A stretch of 64,000 nt of DNA from Mercenaria mercenaria (taxonomy: Eukaryota; Mollusca; Bivalvia; Venerida; Veneridae), in contig NC_069362.1 of NCBI RefSeq assembly GCF_021730395.1, forward strand, positions 90,102,001 to 90,166,000, in the 5' to 3' direction. Position 1 is the stretch's first letter; every line of letters begins with the position of its first letter. Below, in pieces: positions 23,590 to 35,410 of this stretch. The position numbers were made by a program, and so were the translations under genes. The notes beneath the pieces were generated by a model that had not been told where the DNA came from, did not search any database, and was given only the letters and a program-made list of their open reading frames with translations.

Positions 23590-24955
23590 AAAACAAGAGC
23601 CGTCACACGAGACAGCGTGCTTGACTATTTCGATGCTGGATAGAGAAATTGGGCATATATGAGGAAGCTGGAGCTATCACTGGAGTGTTTAATGACCCCA
23701 GTGCGGTTGGAGATATTGGACAGTAGCTCGAGTCTGTGTCAAAAGTATGAAGTAATAACAGATATAAAGACAAAGTGTATCAAAACATTAAAAAAGTATA
23801 AAAGGGTCATAACTCATGGACACTTTCCGCAAGAGTAATGTACAATGTGTCTATCGTGTGACTAATAAATAAATGTGGAATAACTATTTAAAGTTTGATC
23901 TATTTAGTAATAACTGAGATAGAGTGAAAGTACATAAAAACTTTAACCTGAAATTCTAAGTCAAAAAGGGGATAATTCATGAAATATTGGTGCAAGAGGT
24001 ATGGCCCATGTGCTGCTTCTTCGTACGCATCTACACTGTCAGACTAGTAGCCTCGATGTAACTTGTGGTTTGCCGCAGATCCTCAATGCCTCCATACAGT
24101 TTCTAGTGGATTGCGGTATCTGTCGGACAAGTCGCAGCAGGCTCCTGGTCATGCCTTTTACATCTCTGGAGGTTATGCTCGGATCCATAGTCTGATCTTC
24201 CTCACCCCATGGACATGTTGGTGCTGGTGCCAGTCTGTATATCTTGTACACGTGAGCATTGAGCTTGTTGTGCCCTGAGCGAAGCCTGACCAGCATCACT
24301 TGTTCAGACCGATCAAGAAGATGAAAAACATCTTCCTCTATCCTTGGTCTCGTTAGTGCCTTGATGATGGTGACTTTCTCCTTGTAGCTCTCAGGTGTTG
24401 TTGGTTGTTCTGAGCTCCTAGCCTAGCCAGTTGGTCTGCCTCTTCATTGCCTGCAAGTCCACAATGGGATGGAATCCACTGAAGTGCTACTTTGCAGGTT
24501 ATACTCAGGCTCTGCATTCTCCTGGCTAGCTGTGGAGCTTTACTGTTGATCAGAGCTTCCATGACAGACAGTGCATTTGTGAGAAAGACGGCTGTGGAGC
24601 TTTCTTCTGCCGAGTCTTCAATCATGGGGACGCCTTCATGAGTGCTTCAGTCTCCGCCGTGTAATTGCTGCAGTGTTTTCCTGTGGCTGCATGTGGTGTT
24701 TCTGTCTTGCCAGATAGGTACTGAATGAAAACTCCTGCTCCTCCATCTTTGATGGCGCATGTGGCTGATCCATCTGTATAGACATGCGTCCATGTTTCCG
24801 GAGGATAGTCTTCATTGATCATATCCAGTGTGAGGTTCTTTCGAATACCTTGTATGACGATGCGGAACAACTAATTTAAATTTGAATGAAATCCATTTGG
24901 TAGCAATACAGCTAGAGTGAAAGTGCACCAAAACTTAAACCTGAAATTTAAAGTA
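23590..24955. repeat. Dispersed repeat interrupted by a LINE fragment
   Basis: It begins ACAAGAGCCGTCACACGAGA. Phrases such as GAGTGAAAGT...AAAACTTTAACCTGAAATT at about 23920 recur at about 24910 on the far side of the LINE fragment. The repeat may therefore have been split by the LINE, or tandem units of it may flank the LINE. Confidence 0.5.
24000..24870 (-). pseudogene. 5'-truncated LINE fragment: RNase H and C-terminal domain
   Basis: Minus-strand frames spell a retrotransposon RNase H: THVYTDGSATCAIKDGGAGV, then NYTAETEAL, FLTNALSVMEAL, ALQWIPSHCGLAGNEEADQL and LARLGAQN. Next comes a C-terminal segment with MLVRLRSGHNKLNAHVYKI and a CPWGEEDQT zinc-like motif. These match the RNase H-bearing LINE groups (I/Jockey/R1 type). 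The frame changes at about 24622 and again near 24353. Downstream of the CPWGEED motif a third shift gives LQRCKRHDQEPAATC, and a stop interrupts the end. Reverse transcriptase and endonuclease are absent. This is an old, inactive 3' fragment. Confidence 0.85.
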
Positions 24956-27900
24956 ACAAGAGGGCCACGCAGGTCCTGTATCGCTCACCTGACCTACTGA
25001 CCAAAAGATCATCAAGATTAACATTCTGACCAAGTTTCATTAAGATATAGCCATAAATGTGGCCTCTAAAGTGTTAACTAGCTTTTCCTTTGATTTGACC
25101 CGGTGACCTAGTTTCTGACCCCACATGACCCGTATTCGAACTTGACCTAAAGCTCAGCAAGATTAACATTCTAAGTTTCGTGAAGATACAGTCATAAATA
25201 TGGCCTCTAGAGTGTTAACAAGCTTTTCCTTTGATTTGACCCGGTGACCTAGTTTTTGACCCCACATGATCCAGATTCAAACTTAACCTAAAGATCATCA
25301 AGATTAAAATTCTGACCAAGTTTCATGAAGATACAGTCATAAATGTGGCCTCTAGAGTGTTAACAAGCTTTTCCTTTGATTTGACCCGGTGACCTAGTTT
25401 TTTGACCCCACATGATCCAGATTCAAACTTTACCTAAAGATCATCAAGATTAAAATTCTGACCAAGTTTCATGAAGATACAGTCATAAATGTGGCCTCTA
25501 GAGTGTTAACAAGCTTTTCCTTTGATTTGACCTAGTGATCTGATTTTTTACCCCATCTGACCCAGATTTCTGACTAAGTATCATTAAGATATGGTCATAA
25601 ATGTGGCCTCTACAGTGTTAACTAGCTTTTCCTTTGATTTGATCTGGTGACCTAGTTTTTTACTCCAGAAGATCCAGTATCAAACCCATCCATGATTTTA
25701 TTGAAGGTAACATTCTGGCCAAGTTTCATGAAGATTGGGCCAAAATTGTGACCTCTAGAGTGTTAACAAGCTTTTCCTTTTATTTGACCTGATGACCTAG
25801 TTTTTAACTTCAGATGACCCAAAATCAAACTCATCCAATATTTTATTGAGGAGAACATTCTGACCAAGTTTCATTAAGATTGGGCCAAAATTGTGACCTC
25901 TAAAGTGTTAACAAGCTTTTCCTTTGATTTGACCTGGTGACCTTGTTTTTGAACCCAGATGACCCAATATCGAACTTGCCTAAGATTTTATTGAGGGTAA
26001 CATTCTGACCAAGTTTCATTAAGATTGGGCCAAAATTGTGACCTCTAGGGTCACTCCGGGAGAACTACGTTCCAACGTAAGTCATGTCTCAACGATATCA
26101 TGTGACATATCGCAACGATTTAGTTGCGCTCCGTATGACCTTGTTGATACATTTAATATTATGTGCAATAAAGTACTGATTCTACATTTTCATAACTGAA
26201 AAGATGAATTTGATGTGTGGAAGCTATATTAGCTTTTCGGAAGATACAACGAGCTAGTTACGAATAAACTTATGTAAGCTACATAAATGTTGCAAGGCCG
26301 CAACGATAACAGACAATATGTGACAACGTCTCACATACAGTGTTGCGAAGTCTAAACAATATACTTACCGTTTTAACTTTTAGATTACTTATGTACATCT
26401 TATCTTTACGTCGAGAACATTTCTTGACATTTTCATAAATGACTGGATGACGTCTGAGCAAGGTACAACAATTCAATCAGTATGACAAATGTATTTGTCG
26501 TTATCATTTTACACATTAATTATAGTCACACGCAGGCTGGAGTAAATTTCTTTAAAATGGATGCATAAATTCATATAAAGTTTCAGCATGAAATTTAAAA
26601 CGTAAAGTTATTGCTGTACAATAGAAACAATTATGTTCAGGTGTTCGCTATAGAAGTACTTTCATTTATATCAAAGTCCATGGAATGTTGTAAGCATTGT
26701 CGGTGACTCCTTCACAATAGTGGTGTTCTGCTGAACCATTACTCATACATTCAGTTTTGAAAAATGTGCATACATGTTATGCATTTCAATGTTTACATTC
26801 TACGTTAAAAGCGGATAGAGAACCTGTCAGGTTTAAATACTTGGAAAACATTACAATTTAATTATTTATACTTTACTGCGTGTCTTTCTTCCTCGTCCTT
26901 TTTAAAGAAGCACATTTCCTGAAAATTTAATTATTTCGATTTGTTTTCATCTCCCATCTTCCTTTTTAGATTCATGAAACTTGTGCATTTACTAAGATAT
27001 GCCAAACTTATGCAGCTTATTGCATTACCTTTTAAGTTTTAACTTTTCTTTTTCAAACTCAATTCATAAAAGTCGTTCGGTAACTCGAATATCTTCAAAG
27101 TTACTTTGTCGTTTTAGTGAATCGCCCTTTTCCCGGAAAGGCTTTCTTAAATTGAAAGTCATGCAATAATAAGCATTCATTTTAATATCAGATAGATTTT
27201 GAGAAAAAAAAAACAACAACATTTAAAATGGCATTGTATATTCTGTGCACCCACAGTAAGTTTAAACTTGAAAGGCCTCCGCGGCCAATGGTCGCTGACT
27301 TCGAATCACTTGTCATCGCAACTATGTGCTTGAACTTAAGCTTTAAGTGTGGGATTTTCATTTGAAATATCCATCCAGTACGCTTGCAGTAGGTCGTTTG
27401 CTCTACAAAGATGCCCGTCCGTATATGAAATAATGTTCAGAAGGGCACCTAGGGCTTTCCATTACCATGAACCTTAATATATTTAACTGTCTCGGAGACA
27501 CGTAGAACGCTTCATAAATGTTACTAAATGGGCTCATAATAGCTTATACATTCAAACTTATTAAATAGTCCGTACATGCTTACACCGGTAATCAAAACTG
27601 TATAGATAATCAGGATCGTGAAGCATTACTTAAATTAGCTATTTCGCAACAAATGTTTTGGTCATTATGCGCAGGCGTATTGCTTATTTTGTCCGCAAAT
27701 ACTATTTACTATTACGTGCGAATGTATTAGGAAGCTGAGACATCATAACTCGTAGCCGCCCACGGCGCAAGTGCCCTCAGGACAGATATTTCTATCCAAT
27801 TCGTAAACACATCACTGAAGTTTTTCTTGCATATCGTATACAAATAAGCGTTTCATTCTGACAGATAATTTTTGTTGCATACCGTATTTTACAAATAATA

Positions 27901-29862
27901 ATAGAATTTTAAAGTAAATAGAAATACTTTTTTGTAGCATTCCTTCTTATGATAGAGTATTAACGCTCAGCACATGAAATTAACGTCCGAAAGCTGAAGT
28001 GACGTCATGACGTTTCAGTGAAACTTTAGTTTGATTGTTTGTAGCGTAACGTTATGTTCTTTCCGTAAAATAACGTATTTTGGACCGAAAACTATACTAT
28101 ATGTAAAAAGGACGGAGAGAAAGTCTCAAGGTACCTGATATTGTCTTAGTTTGCATATACAATACCATATATAATCAATGCATGAAGCGCTAGTTGTCAT
28201 TACCAGCACGAGAGCCATCTGGCATGGGGGTGCCAGATGGGTTTTACATGCATGGTAAAATCAATGGAAACGCCAGTCCGGTGTGCAAGATTTTTTTTCC
28301 TTATTACATACCAAGAATTATTTTCCATTGAGTTTCAATGGACCGGGATCGTGCAATATTTTTCCTTATTATATACGTTACTATAAATAGTAACAAAAAA
28401 GCCGTTTAAAACGGTCATTACGGCTTCTGTTTATGCATCAATAATGGCGCAGTGCGTCTCACGCGCTATAATCAGAATGGCCCCGGGTAACTGGATGTCA
28501 GTGCGTTCTAATGCTGACGTCATGTGGCAATATTATTATGGCGATTGAAAGGGCGCTGAATCATTTTCAGATCGATTGTCAAATATTTATGGCACTATTG
28601 ATAAAAAGCAATACAAATAATGCTTTTAAGTTTTTGAAAATATGTGAAATGAAAATACCAAGATATATATGAAGCGAAGGTATATAATAAAAAGGTCAAT
28701 GAACGGCAAATTGTGCCTTATAACCATACTGGCACACATAGTTTCATAATAGCCCTCGGGCTAAAGCCATATAGGCGTGCCATTATGGCAAGAAAGCACA
28801 ACCCAGTCATTATTTAACCTCTTAGTAATTCTTCGTGAAATGTTTTGTCCAACCCTAAACTATGCTTTATGTTAGAAAGGAAAACTATCAAGGCATTTGA
28901 TTTTATACAATGTATAGCCTCTTATACAAATAATATAGTAACTGAAAAGCTGCAGTAAATGCTAGTACCAATAAAAATTGTACTTTAAACTTTTCTTACA
29001 ATATTCAAGGTACACATGTAATAAACAGGTAATTACATTGATTAACCGATACATATTGACTACGTTCATATTTCAATACACAAATTTAATAACCTACAAT
29101 TACATACTCACGTCATGTTGCTTAGTTACCTCCTTTGCTTGAAAAGAATCGTTTTACAGACTTTTTAATAATTAAGTTGTGCGCATTCGTATAAGTCAAC
29201 TCCGCGCCACCTCGTACATGTTGCTTTCATTTGGACAAAGATATCTTGGTTTCTGGTATATTTTACTCGAAAAGCAATGTTTTAAGCCGCAGGACTTCGA
29301 CGAGTGTCAGTAACGCTTACTTGTGTCGCGTTTCGAGTAAGTAACATCATCTGTTAGAGTGAGGAACATGATATTAAATAAATATTGCGTGTTTTATGAT
29401 AAAGCAGTTGCAGAAATACATTTCTAAGATTAAAACTGGCATTGCCTTCAATCGATTCATTGACTGTCTGTAAGTATTGCTTTTGTAAAAAGTGTAGTAT
29501 ATATTTTTTTATTCTGTAAAATAGCAAACTGCTTCTTTTTTCTCAATAACAGACGAATGCTTTTAATATCTAAATGTTTTATTCAATTTATGCGATTACT
29601 TTTAGAATATGAAAACATGTTCATGTTAAGACACAGGTTAATATAATCAAAGTAATTATTATATATGAAAATTGTGTAAGCCGTGTCATATACCGTAACC
29701 AAACGTCGTTGAGATATGTCACGTGATATCGTTGAGACATGACTTACGTTGGAACGTAGTTCTCCCGGAGTGAGGGTGTTAACAGTCAAATTGTTGACGA
29801 CGGACAACAACGGACGACGGACACAGGGCGATCACAAAAGGTGGGCTAAAAATCAGATGAGC
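24955..29862. mobile_element. Tandem-core element E1, split by a TIR element
   Basis: It begins AACAAGAGGGCCACGCAGG and runs through about seven units of roughly 150 bp (phrases GTGTTAACAAGCTTTTCC, TTTGATTTGACC, GTGACCTAGTTTTT, ACATTCTGACCAAGTTTCAT). At 26047 it is interrupted by the 26052-29772 element and resumes at GTGTTAACAGTC, then ACGACGGACAACAACGGACG and the end GGTGGGCTAAAAATCAG. Other members are E2 (41148-41890), E3 (46136-47172) and E4 (52590-53605). Confidence 0.8.
26052..29772. mobile_element. 3.7-kb TIR element with 5-bp target duplication AGGGT
   Basis: The left end CACTCCGGGAGAACTACG is repeated inverted at the right end (CGTAGTTCTCCCGGAGTG), and the terminal inverted repeats extend about 70 bp with few differences. 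AGGGT lies on both sides (26047-26051 and 29773-29777). Removing element and one AGGGT restores the E1 phrase CTCTAGRGTGTTAAC, so the insertion is certain. No transposase frame is recognisable inside, so it is non-autonomous or decayed. A 5-bp, G-rich duplication with termini beginning CAC recalls Transib and RAG-like transposons, but this is only an inference from the ends. Confidence 0.8.
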
Positions 29863-31632
29863 TTAAAAAAAAACACAACTATTCCTGCATTCTCTTTTAG
29901 TTTCTTTATTTCAGGGATAGCGCGAACGCAGTCCCCACACCAATAAATTGCGTACCCGAGTAACCCACATTTGGGGCTATCGCAGGCGTCAGCCCAACCG
30001 AAGTGCAATGGAAGGGCCTCTTCCTGGAGAAACCGCCTTGCTGATCACGGTGTTCCCTGTACCAGGTAAGTATGATTAAACGAAATTTTCCCCATTATTT
30101 AAATGATAACTAATGAGGCAAAACCACGAGTTTTATAATATCATAAACGAAGAGACCTTTTTAAATTATGTTCAATAATTCAGATATTCAATCTGTATCA
30201 ACATTTCTTATATATTTTCAAGCAATCAGTTTTCTTCTGTCTGTATTTAAACATAAACTAAATACTTACATTATTATTTATTCACCAAATAATAAAAAGG
30301 ATGAAAATCAGTAAAATACGCACTACCAACAATTTTCTTTGTTATCTGATAATATCTAAAAATAGACTTCAGACCAACAAGGCCAGCAACTCTGCACAGA
30401 CCTCTACGCCAATGCAGAAATAAATATTTACATTTCTTTAAGGTAACTTGACAGAGAAAACCAAGATGGCGTCACGAAATTAGGGTTGGTCACATTATTT
30501 ACTCTTATAGACGATATGCTGCTACAGGGGTCTAAAGATGCATTTTAATCATTTAACACACACATAAACACTTGTGAAAATGCTTTTAACTTATAAAAAT
30601 ATATAATCAAATGTTCTGAAACTCACCATGAAATCTAGTCAATTTTTGTGCGCATTTTGCAGAAAAGTTATGTATCCAAACTGAAAAAAATTTATATCCT
30701 CATATCTTAGAATGTGTCCTTCAGGTGCTCCACCTATGAACAAAAGAACTTATCCACTGAGTTTTATGCTATTTGCTCTGGAATTTCACCAGTAAATTAT
30801 AAATTTCTATATTTTACACCCTAAAAAGTTGAAACCCGCTTGCAGTATGAGGGTCGTTAAAAAAATTCAAAGTACATGTATGTTTACTTTGTCTTTATTT
30901 CTGAGACTTTACATCCTCACATATTAAGAGTTTTGAGTGATGTGTTCATTTCTTAGTAATTCTACATTGTTTGTATTTAAATTTTATAAAACGTTTACAA
31001 TTTTTTCAACCTTTGTCCTAGTTGAAATGTGTTTGCTACTGTTTGAATAACCCTCAATGTCAAAACTTTACTGACTTGCATGGAAATCTCATGGAAAGTG
31101 TGGATCTTAGGCCATACTAAATTAATGTATGTTTAATGTAATTGATAAAGTACATTTTCTTGATTTTCTGTTGCCTCCAAAAAGTACAGAGACAGTTTAG
31201 ATAAGGATTTTTTTTCATTTGAACATGAAAGGGTAATAAAATATAATGTAATATACCCAAAATCAGCTATGTTTAGGTTAATTTTCCATTCACAGGACTG
31301 GGTGAGTTTTACAATAAACATATTTTTGGAATTGCATAGCCCCTTGTTACTGAATTTATTTGCAACAAAATATTGAAATTTATAATTTACTGATAAAATT
31401 CCAGAGCAAATAGCATAAAACTCAGTGGATAAGTTCTTTTGTTCATAGGTGGAGCACCTGAAGGACACATTCAAAGATACGAGGATACAATTTTTTTTCA
31501 GTTTGGATACATAACTTTTCTGCAAAATACGCACAAAAATTGACTAGTTTTCATGGTGAGTTTCAGAATATTTGATTTTATAATTTTATAAATTAAATGC
31601 ATTTTTACAATTGTTTATGTGTGTGTTAAGGC
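29180..31632. repeat. Segmental duplication, copy A (clean)
   Basis: It runs from GCGCATTCGTATAAGTCAA through the right end of the TIR element, the end of E1, about 580 bp of unique sequence and into a palindromic TTAA element. The same order reappears at 33140-35410 (copy B). Confidence 0.85.
30442..31632. mobile_element. Long-armed palindromic TTAA element, copy 1 (right end missing)
   Basis: It starts GGTAACTTGACAGAGAAAAC after TTAA (30438-30441). The left arm (to about 30830) is inverted in the right arm (about 31345-31632), sharing GAACAAAAGAACTTATCC and GTCCTTCAGGTGCTCCACC. About 75 bp of the right end, including the terminal repeat, is missing compared with the copy at 35411-36709. 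No transposase seen. Confidence 0.8.
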
Positions 31633-32439
31633 CTATGCTATTCTGAAATTATGAATTAGGTGGGTGGGGTACATGATATTATTTCTGATTAATTTCGAAG
31701 TTACTGTAAAACAAACGTTATTCCAATGTGACAATACATCAAAACCATGAAGTGCTGAACTCTTACTTTAATTTAAAAAGTAAAGTGGGAAAAGTAATCA
31801 GTATGTTCGTGTCACAATTTTCGGGGTAAGTATTCTATGTCATCGTGCATAACTGCGAAAAACTATAACATACACAATAAAGCTAAACTATCCGTGTAAA
31901 TGAGCTGAGAGCTATTTTTCTATTTCCGTTTATTACTTTTCTAAAAACACATTACAATTTACCAGGTGTTGGCAAAATTTGTCATTTTTGTGCACATGCC
32001 TTTACACATTAAAGAAGTCCGAACTATAGGTATGGTGTGCGAGAGGGGCCTGAGCGCTTACGTAGTGCTCATTTACAGGAATTGTACTGCTCATATATAT
32101 ATATATGAATTTTATAGGTAGATAAAATTATTTATGTCATTGTTGTAGATTTGGAGCAAATCGGTCCTATTCTGAAATATGTTAATTTATATACTACGGT
32201 AAAAGCCAATCAATGAATTCCTTTTATACCGTTGAACCAATCGTGAAACGGCATCTTCCTTCTTCGTCAGCATTCAAGAGTGAATAGCACGCTTCTTTCT
32301 TTAATTTTATGTTGGCTAATTTCTGGTTTTATCTTACCACGACATGCCATTCCGCCTCCTCTTTCAAGTGACAATTTTCTAATTTTGAAAGATTTCTCTT
32401 AATATGCAAATTCATCTACATTTCTTGATATGCTTTCGG
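31633..32439. other. Unique AT-rich spacer
   Basis: Between copy A and the 32.4-kb tandem repeat. No gene or repeat was recognised. Confidence 0.45.
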
Positions 32440-32755
32440 CGGTTATATCCGCCCTAATATGTGAATATATATATTTGTTATGGTATTGGACTGTAACTCC
32501 ATTCAGATATGAGAACATATCTATTTGTTAAGGACGGTATGTTTCGCCCAGATATGTGAAAATATAAATTTGTTAAGGTATTTTTCGGCGGTATTTTCTG
32601 CCCAGACATGTGAAATATATATATTTTTTTAATGTATTGTTTTGCAATGGCGGTATTTTTCGCCCAGATATGTGAAAATATATATTTGTTAAGCGGTATT
32701 TTTCGCCCAGATATGTGAAAATATATATTTGTTAAGGTATTGTTCGGCAAAATAA
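32440..32755. repeat. Short tandem repeat, unit about 50-60 bp
   Basis: Five to six diverged units share CGGTATTTTTCGCCCAGATA, TGTGAAAATATATATTTGTT and AAGGTATTGTT. The minus-strand frame through it merely translates the repeat (IYFHISGRK repeated). Confidence 0.85.
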
Positions 32756-33139
32756 ATATTGCCCTTTTTCAGTCAACACTTAGTTCACTCTTATATTTTC
32801 CCATACATAGTCCTCAGGGTCAGTGCTTCGTTGTGAACAGATGCACATAAATAACTTTATCATAAGTCCGCAAAGTGCAACAAAAGAAATAGCAGTATTA
32901 ATTTTGTAATAATATTATTTATTTACAAGGTATGTCTGACAAATGACATCGAGAATTCTTTAGAAAGCTGCATTTTCAAGTACCTGAATTTTTCCACTTT
33001 GGTTAAAAAGAGTTTTTTTCACAATAGATAATGACTGACTACAGAAGGTAATAAAAATACATTGACCTAGAGAATGCTACAACCTACTAAACTTCAGAGT
33101 TTGTTTAAAACTTTATTGAACAACGTTTGCTTTTAATTT

Positions 33140-35410
33140 AAGGCGCATTCGTATAAGTCAAACTCACGCGCACTCGTACATGTTGCTTTCAATTTGACAA
33201 AGATATCTTGGTTTCTGGTATTTACTCGAAAAGCAATGTTTAAGACAGCGAGAACTTCGCATGTCATATCGCTACGTAGTCGCGTTTGAGTAAGTAACAT
33301 CATCTGTTAGAGTGAGGAATAATTAAATAATATGCGTGTTTTAGATTAAGCATTGAGAATACATTTCAAGATTAAAACTGCATTGCCTTCAATCGATTCA
33401 TTGATGTCTGTAATTTAGCCTTTTGTAAAAGTGTAGTATATATTTTTATTACTGTAAAATAGCAAACTGCTCTGTATTTCAATAACAGACGAAGCTTTAA
33501 TATCTAAATGTTTATTCATATTTTGCGATTACTTTTAGAAATGAAAAACTTTCATGTTAAGACAAGATTATTATATAATACAAAGTAATTATTATAAAAA
33601 ATGGTAAGCGTGTCATATACCTAACCACTGTTGAGATTGTACGTGATACGTTGAGACTGACTTACGATGGAACGTATTCCCGATGAGGTGTTAACAGTCA
33701 AATTGTTGACGACGGACAACACGGACGACGACACAGGGCGATCTAAAAGGTGGGCTAAACAGATGACTTAAAAAAACACACTATCCTCATTCGTTTTAGT
33801 TTCTTTTCGGATACGCGAACGCAGTCTCCACACCATAATTGGTTCCATGTAACCCACATTTCGGCTATCGCAGGCGTCAGGCCAACGAATGCAATGAAGG
33901 CCTCTCTGCGAACCCCTTGCTGATCACGTTTTTCCCTTTACCAGGAAGTATATAAACATAATTTTCCATTAATTTAAATATAACTAGAGCAAACACGATT
34001 TAATATCATAACGAAGACCATTTTATTTGCTGCATATAATTAGATATCAATCTGTATCAACATTTCTACATTTGTCAAGCACGATCAGTTTCTTCTTGCG
34101 TATTTAAACATAAACTAAATACTTACTATATTATTACCAATAAAAAGGAAATCATAAAATACGCACTACAACAATTTTCTTGTTCTGATAATATCTAAAA
34201 ATAGACTTGACAAAGGCCGTACGAATCTAGCACAGACCTTAACCATGCAGAATAAATATTACATTCTTACAGGTACTTGACAGAGAATACAAGATGGGTC
34301 ACGTATTATGTTTTGTCACATTATTTACTCTTATAGACATGATTGTGAGACAGGGGTCTAAGATGCATTATTAATCATTGTACAGCGACAAAAACATTGA
34401 TGAAAATTTTATACTTATAAAATATTAATAAATTTTCTTGAACTCACCATGAATCTAGCAATTTTTGTTGCGATTTTGCAGAAAGTTATGTAAAATACAA
34501 AGAATATAACCAATCTTAGAAGTCCTCGGTGTCCACCTGAAAAAGACATTATCCATGAGTTTGCTATTGTGGCTTGAATTTCACATAAATTATAAATTTC
34601 TTATTTAGCCAAAGTTGAACTGCTTGCATGTATGCGGTCGTTAAAAAAATTAAGTACTGTATGTTTACTTGTTTTATTTCTGAGATTTACATCCTCATAT
34701 AGAGTTTTGATAGAAGTCATCTGTATTCACTTGTTGTATTTAAATTATAAAAGTTACATTTTTTCACCTTTTCAGTTGAATTGTTGCACGTTAAACTCAA
34801 TGTCAAACTTACATTGCATGGAAATCTTGGAAAGTGTGGATAGGATACTAATTATGTATGTTTAATGTAATGATAAAAGACATTCATTTTGTTGCTCAAA
34901 GAAGCGGACAGTTAGATAAGGATTTTTCATTAACATAGTAAAGGGTATAATATACATGTAAATACCAAATCGCTATGTTTAGTTAATCCTTCACAGACTG
35001 GTGAGATTTTACAATAACTATTTTGGAATTGCATAGCCTTGTTACAATCTTATTGCAACAAAATTGTTAATTTATAATTTACTGATAATCCAGAGAAATG
35101 CATAACTAGTGGATAAGTTCTTTGGTGTCATAGGTGGACACTGAAGACAATTCAAGATACGAGGATACAATTTTTTTCAGTTTGATACATAACTTTTTGC
35201 AATACGCCAAAAAGTGACTATTTTCTGGTGAGTTCGACAATCTTGTTTTAAATTACAATTAATTGCATTTTTACAAATTGTTTATGGTCTGTTAAATGAT
35301 TAAAATGCATCTTTAGACCTCTATAGCAGCATATTGTCTATAGGGATAAATAATGTGACCAACCCTAATTTTGTGACGCCATCTTGGTTGTTCATGTCAA
35401 GCTACCTTAA
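33140..35410. repeat. Segmental duplication, copy B (deletion-rich, probably unpolished)
   Basis: It is colinear with copy A but about a tenth shorter. Differences are dominated by losses of one to a few bases, many in homopolymers or short repeats. For example ACCAGGTAAGTATGATTAAAC in A corresponds to ACCAGGAAGTATATAAAC here. Neighbouring sequence and the other element copies do not show this pattern. Uncorrected long-read consensus is the likeliest cause. Confidence 0.8.
34270..35406. mobile_element. Palindromic TTAA element, copy 2 (within copy B)
   Basis: Same element as at 35411-36709 but with the deletion-rich sequence of copy B. Its right terminal repeat is complete (GTCAAGCTACC) and ends at the TTAA at 35407-35410, which is also the left flank of copy 3. 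Confidence 0.75.

Noticed and set aside
26279-26476. 65-codon frame inside the 3.7-kb TIR element as a transposase remnant
   Set aside because: It shows no catalytic motif or zinc-binding pattern of any transposase I know and is too short to call.
31133-31534. 133-codon minus-strand frame, repeated almost identically at 36102-36503
   Set aside because: Both lie in copies of the same palindromic element and run through its inverted arm; the peptide resembles no protein, so similarity reflects DNA duplication rather than a gene.
32478-32750. 90-codon minus-strand frame with repeated IYFHISGRK
   Set aside because: It is the translation of a 50-60 bp tandem repeat.
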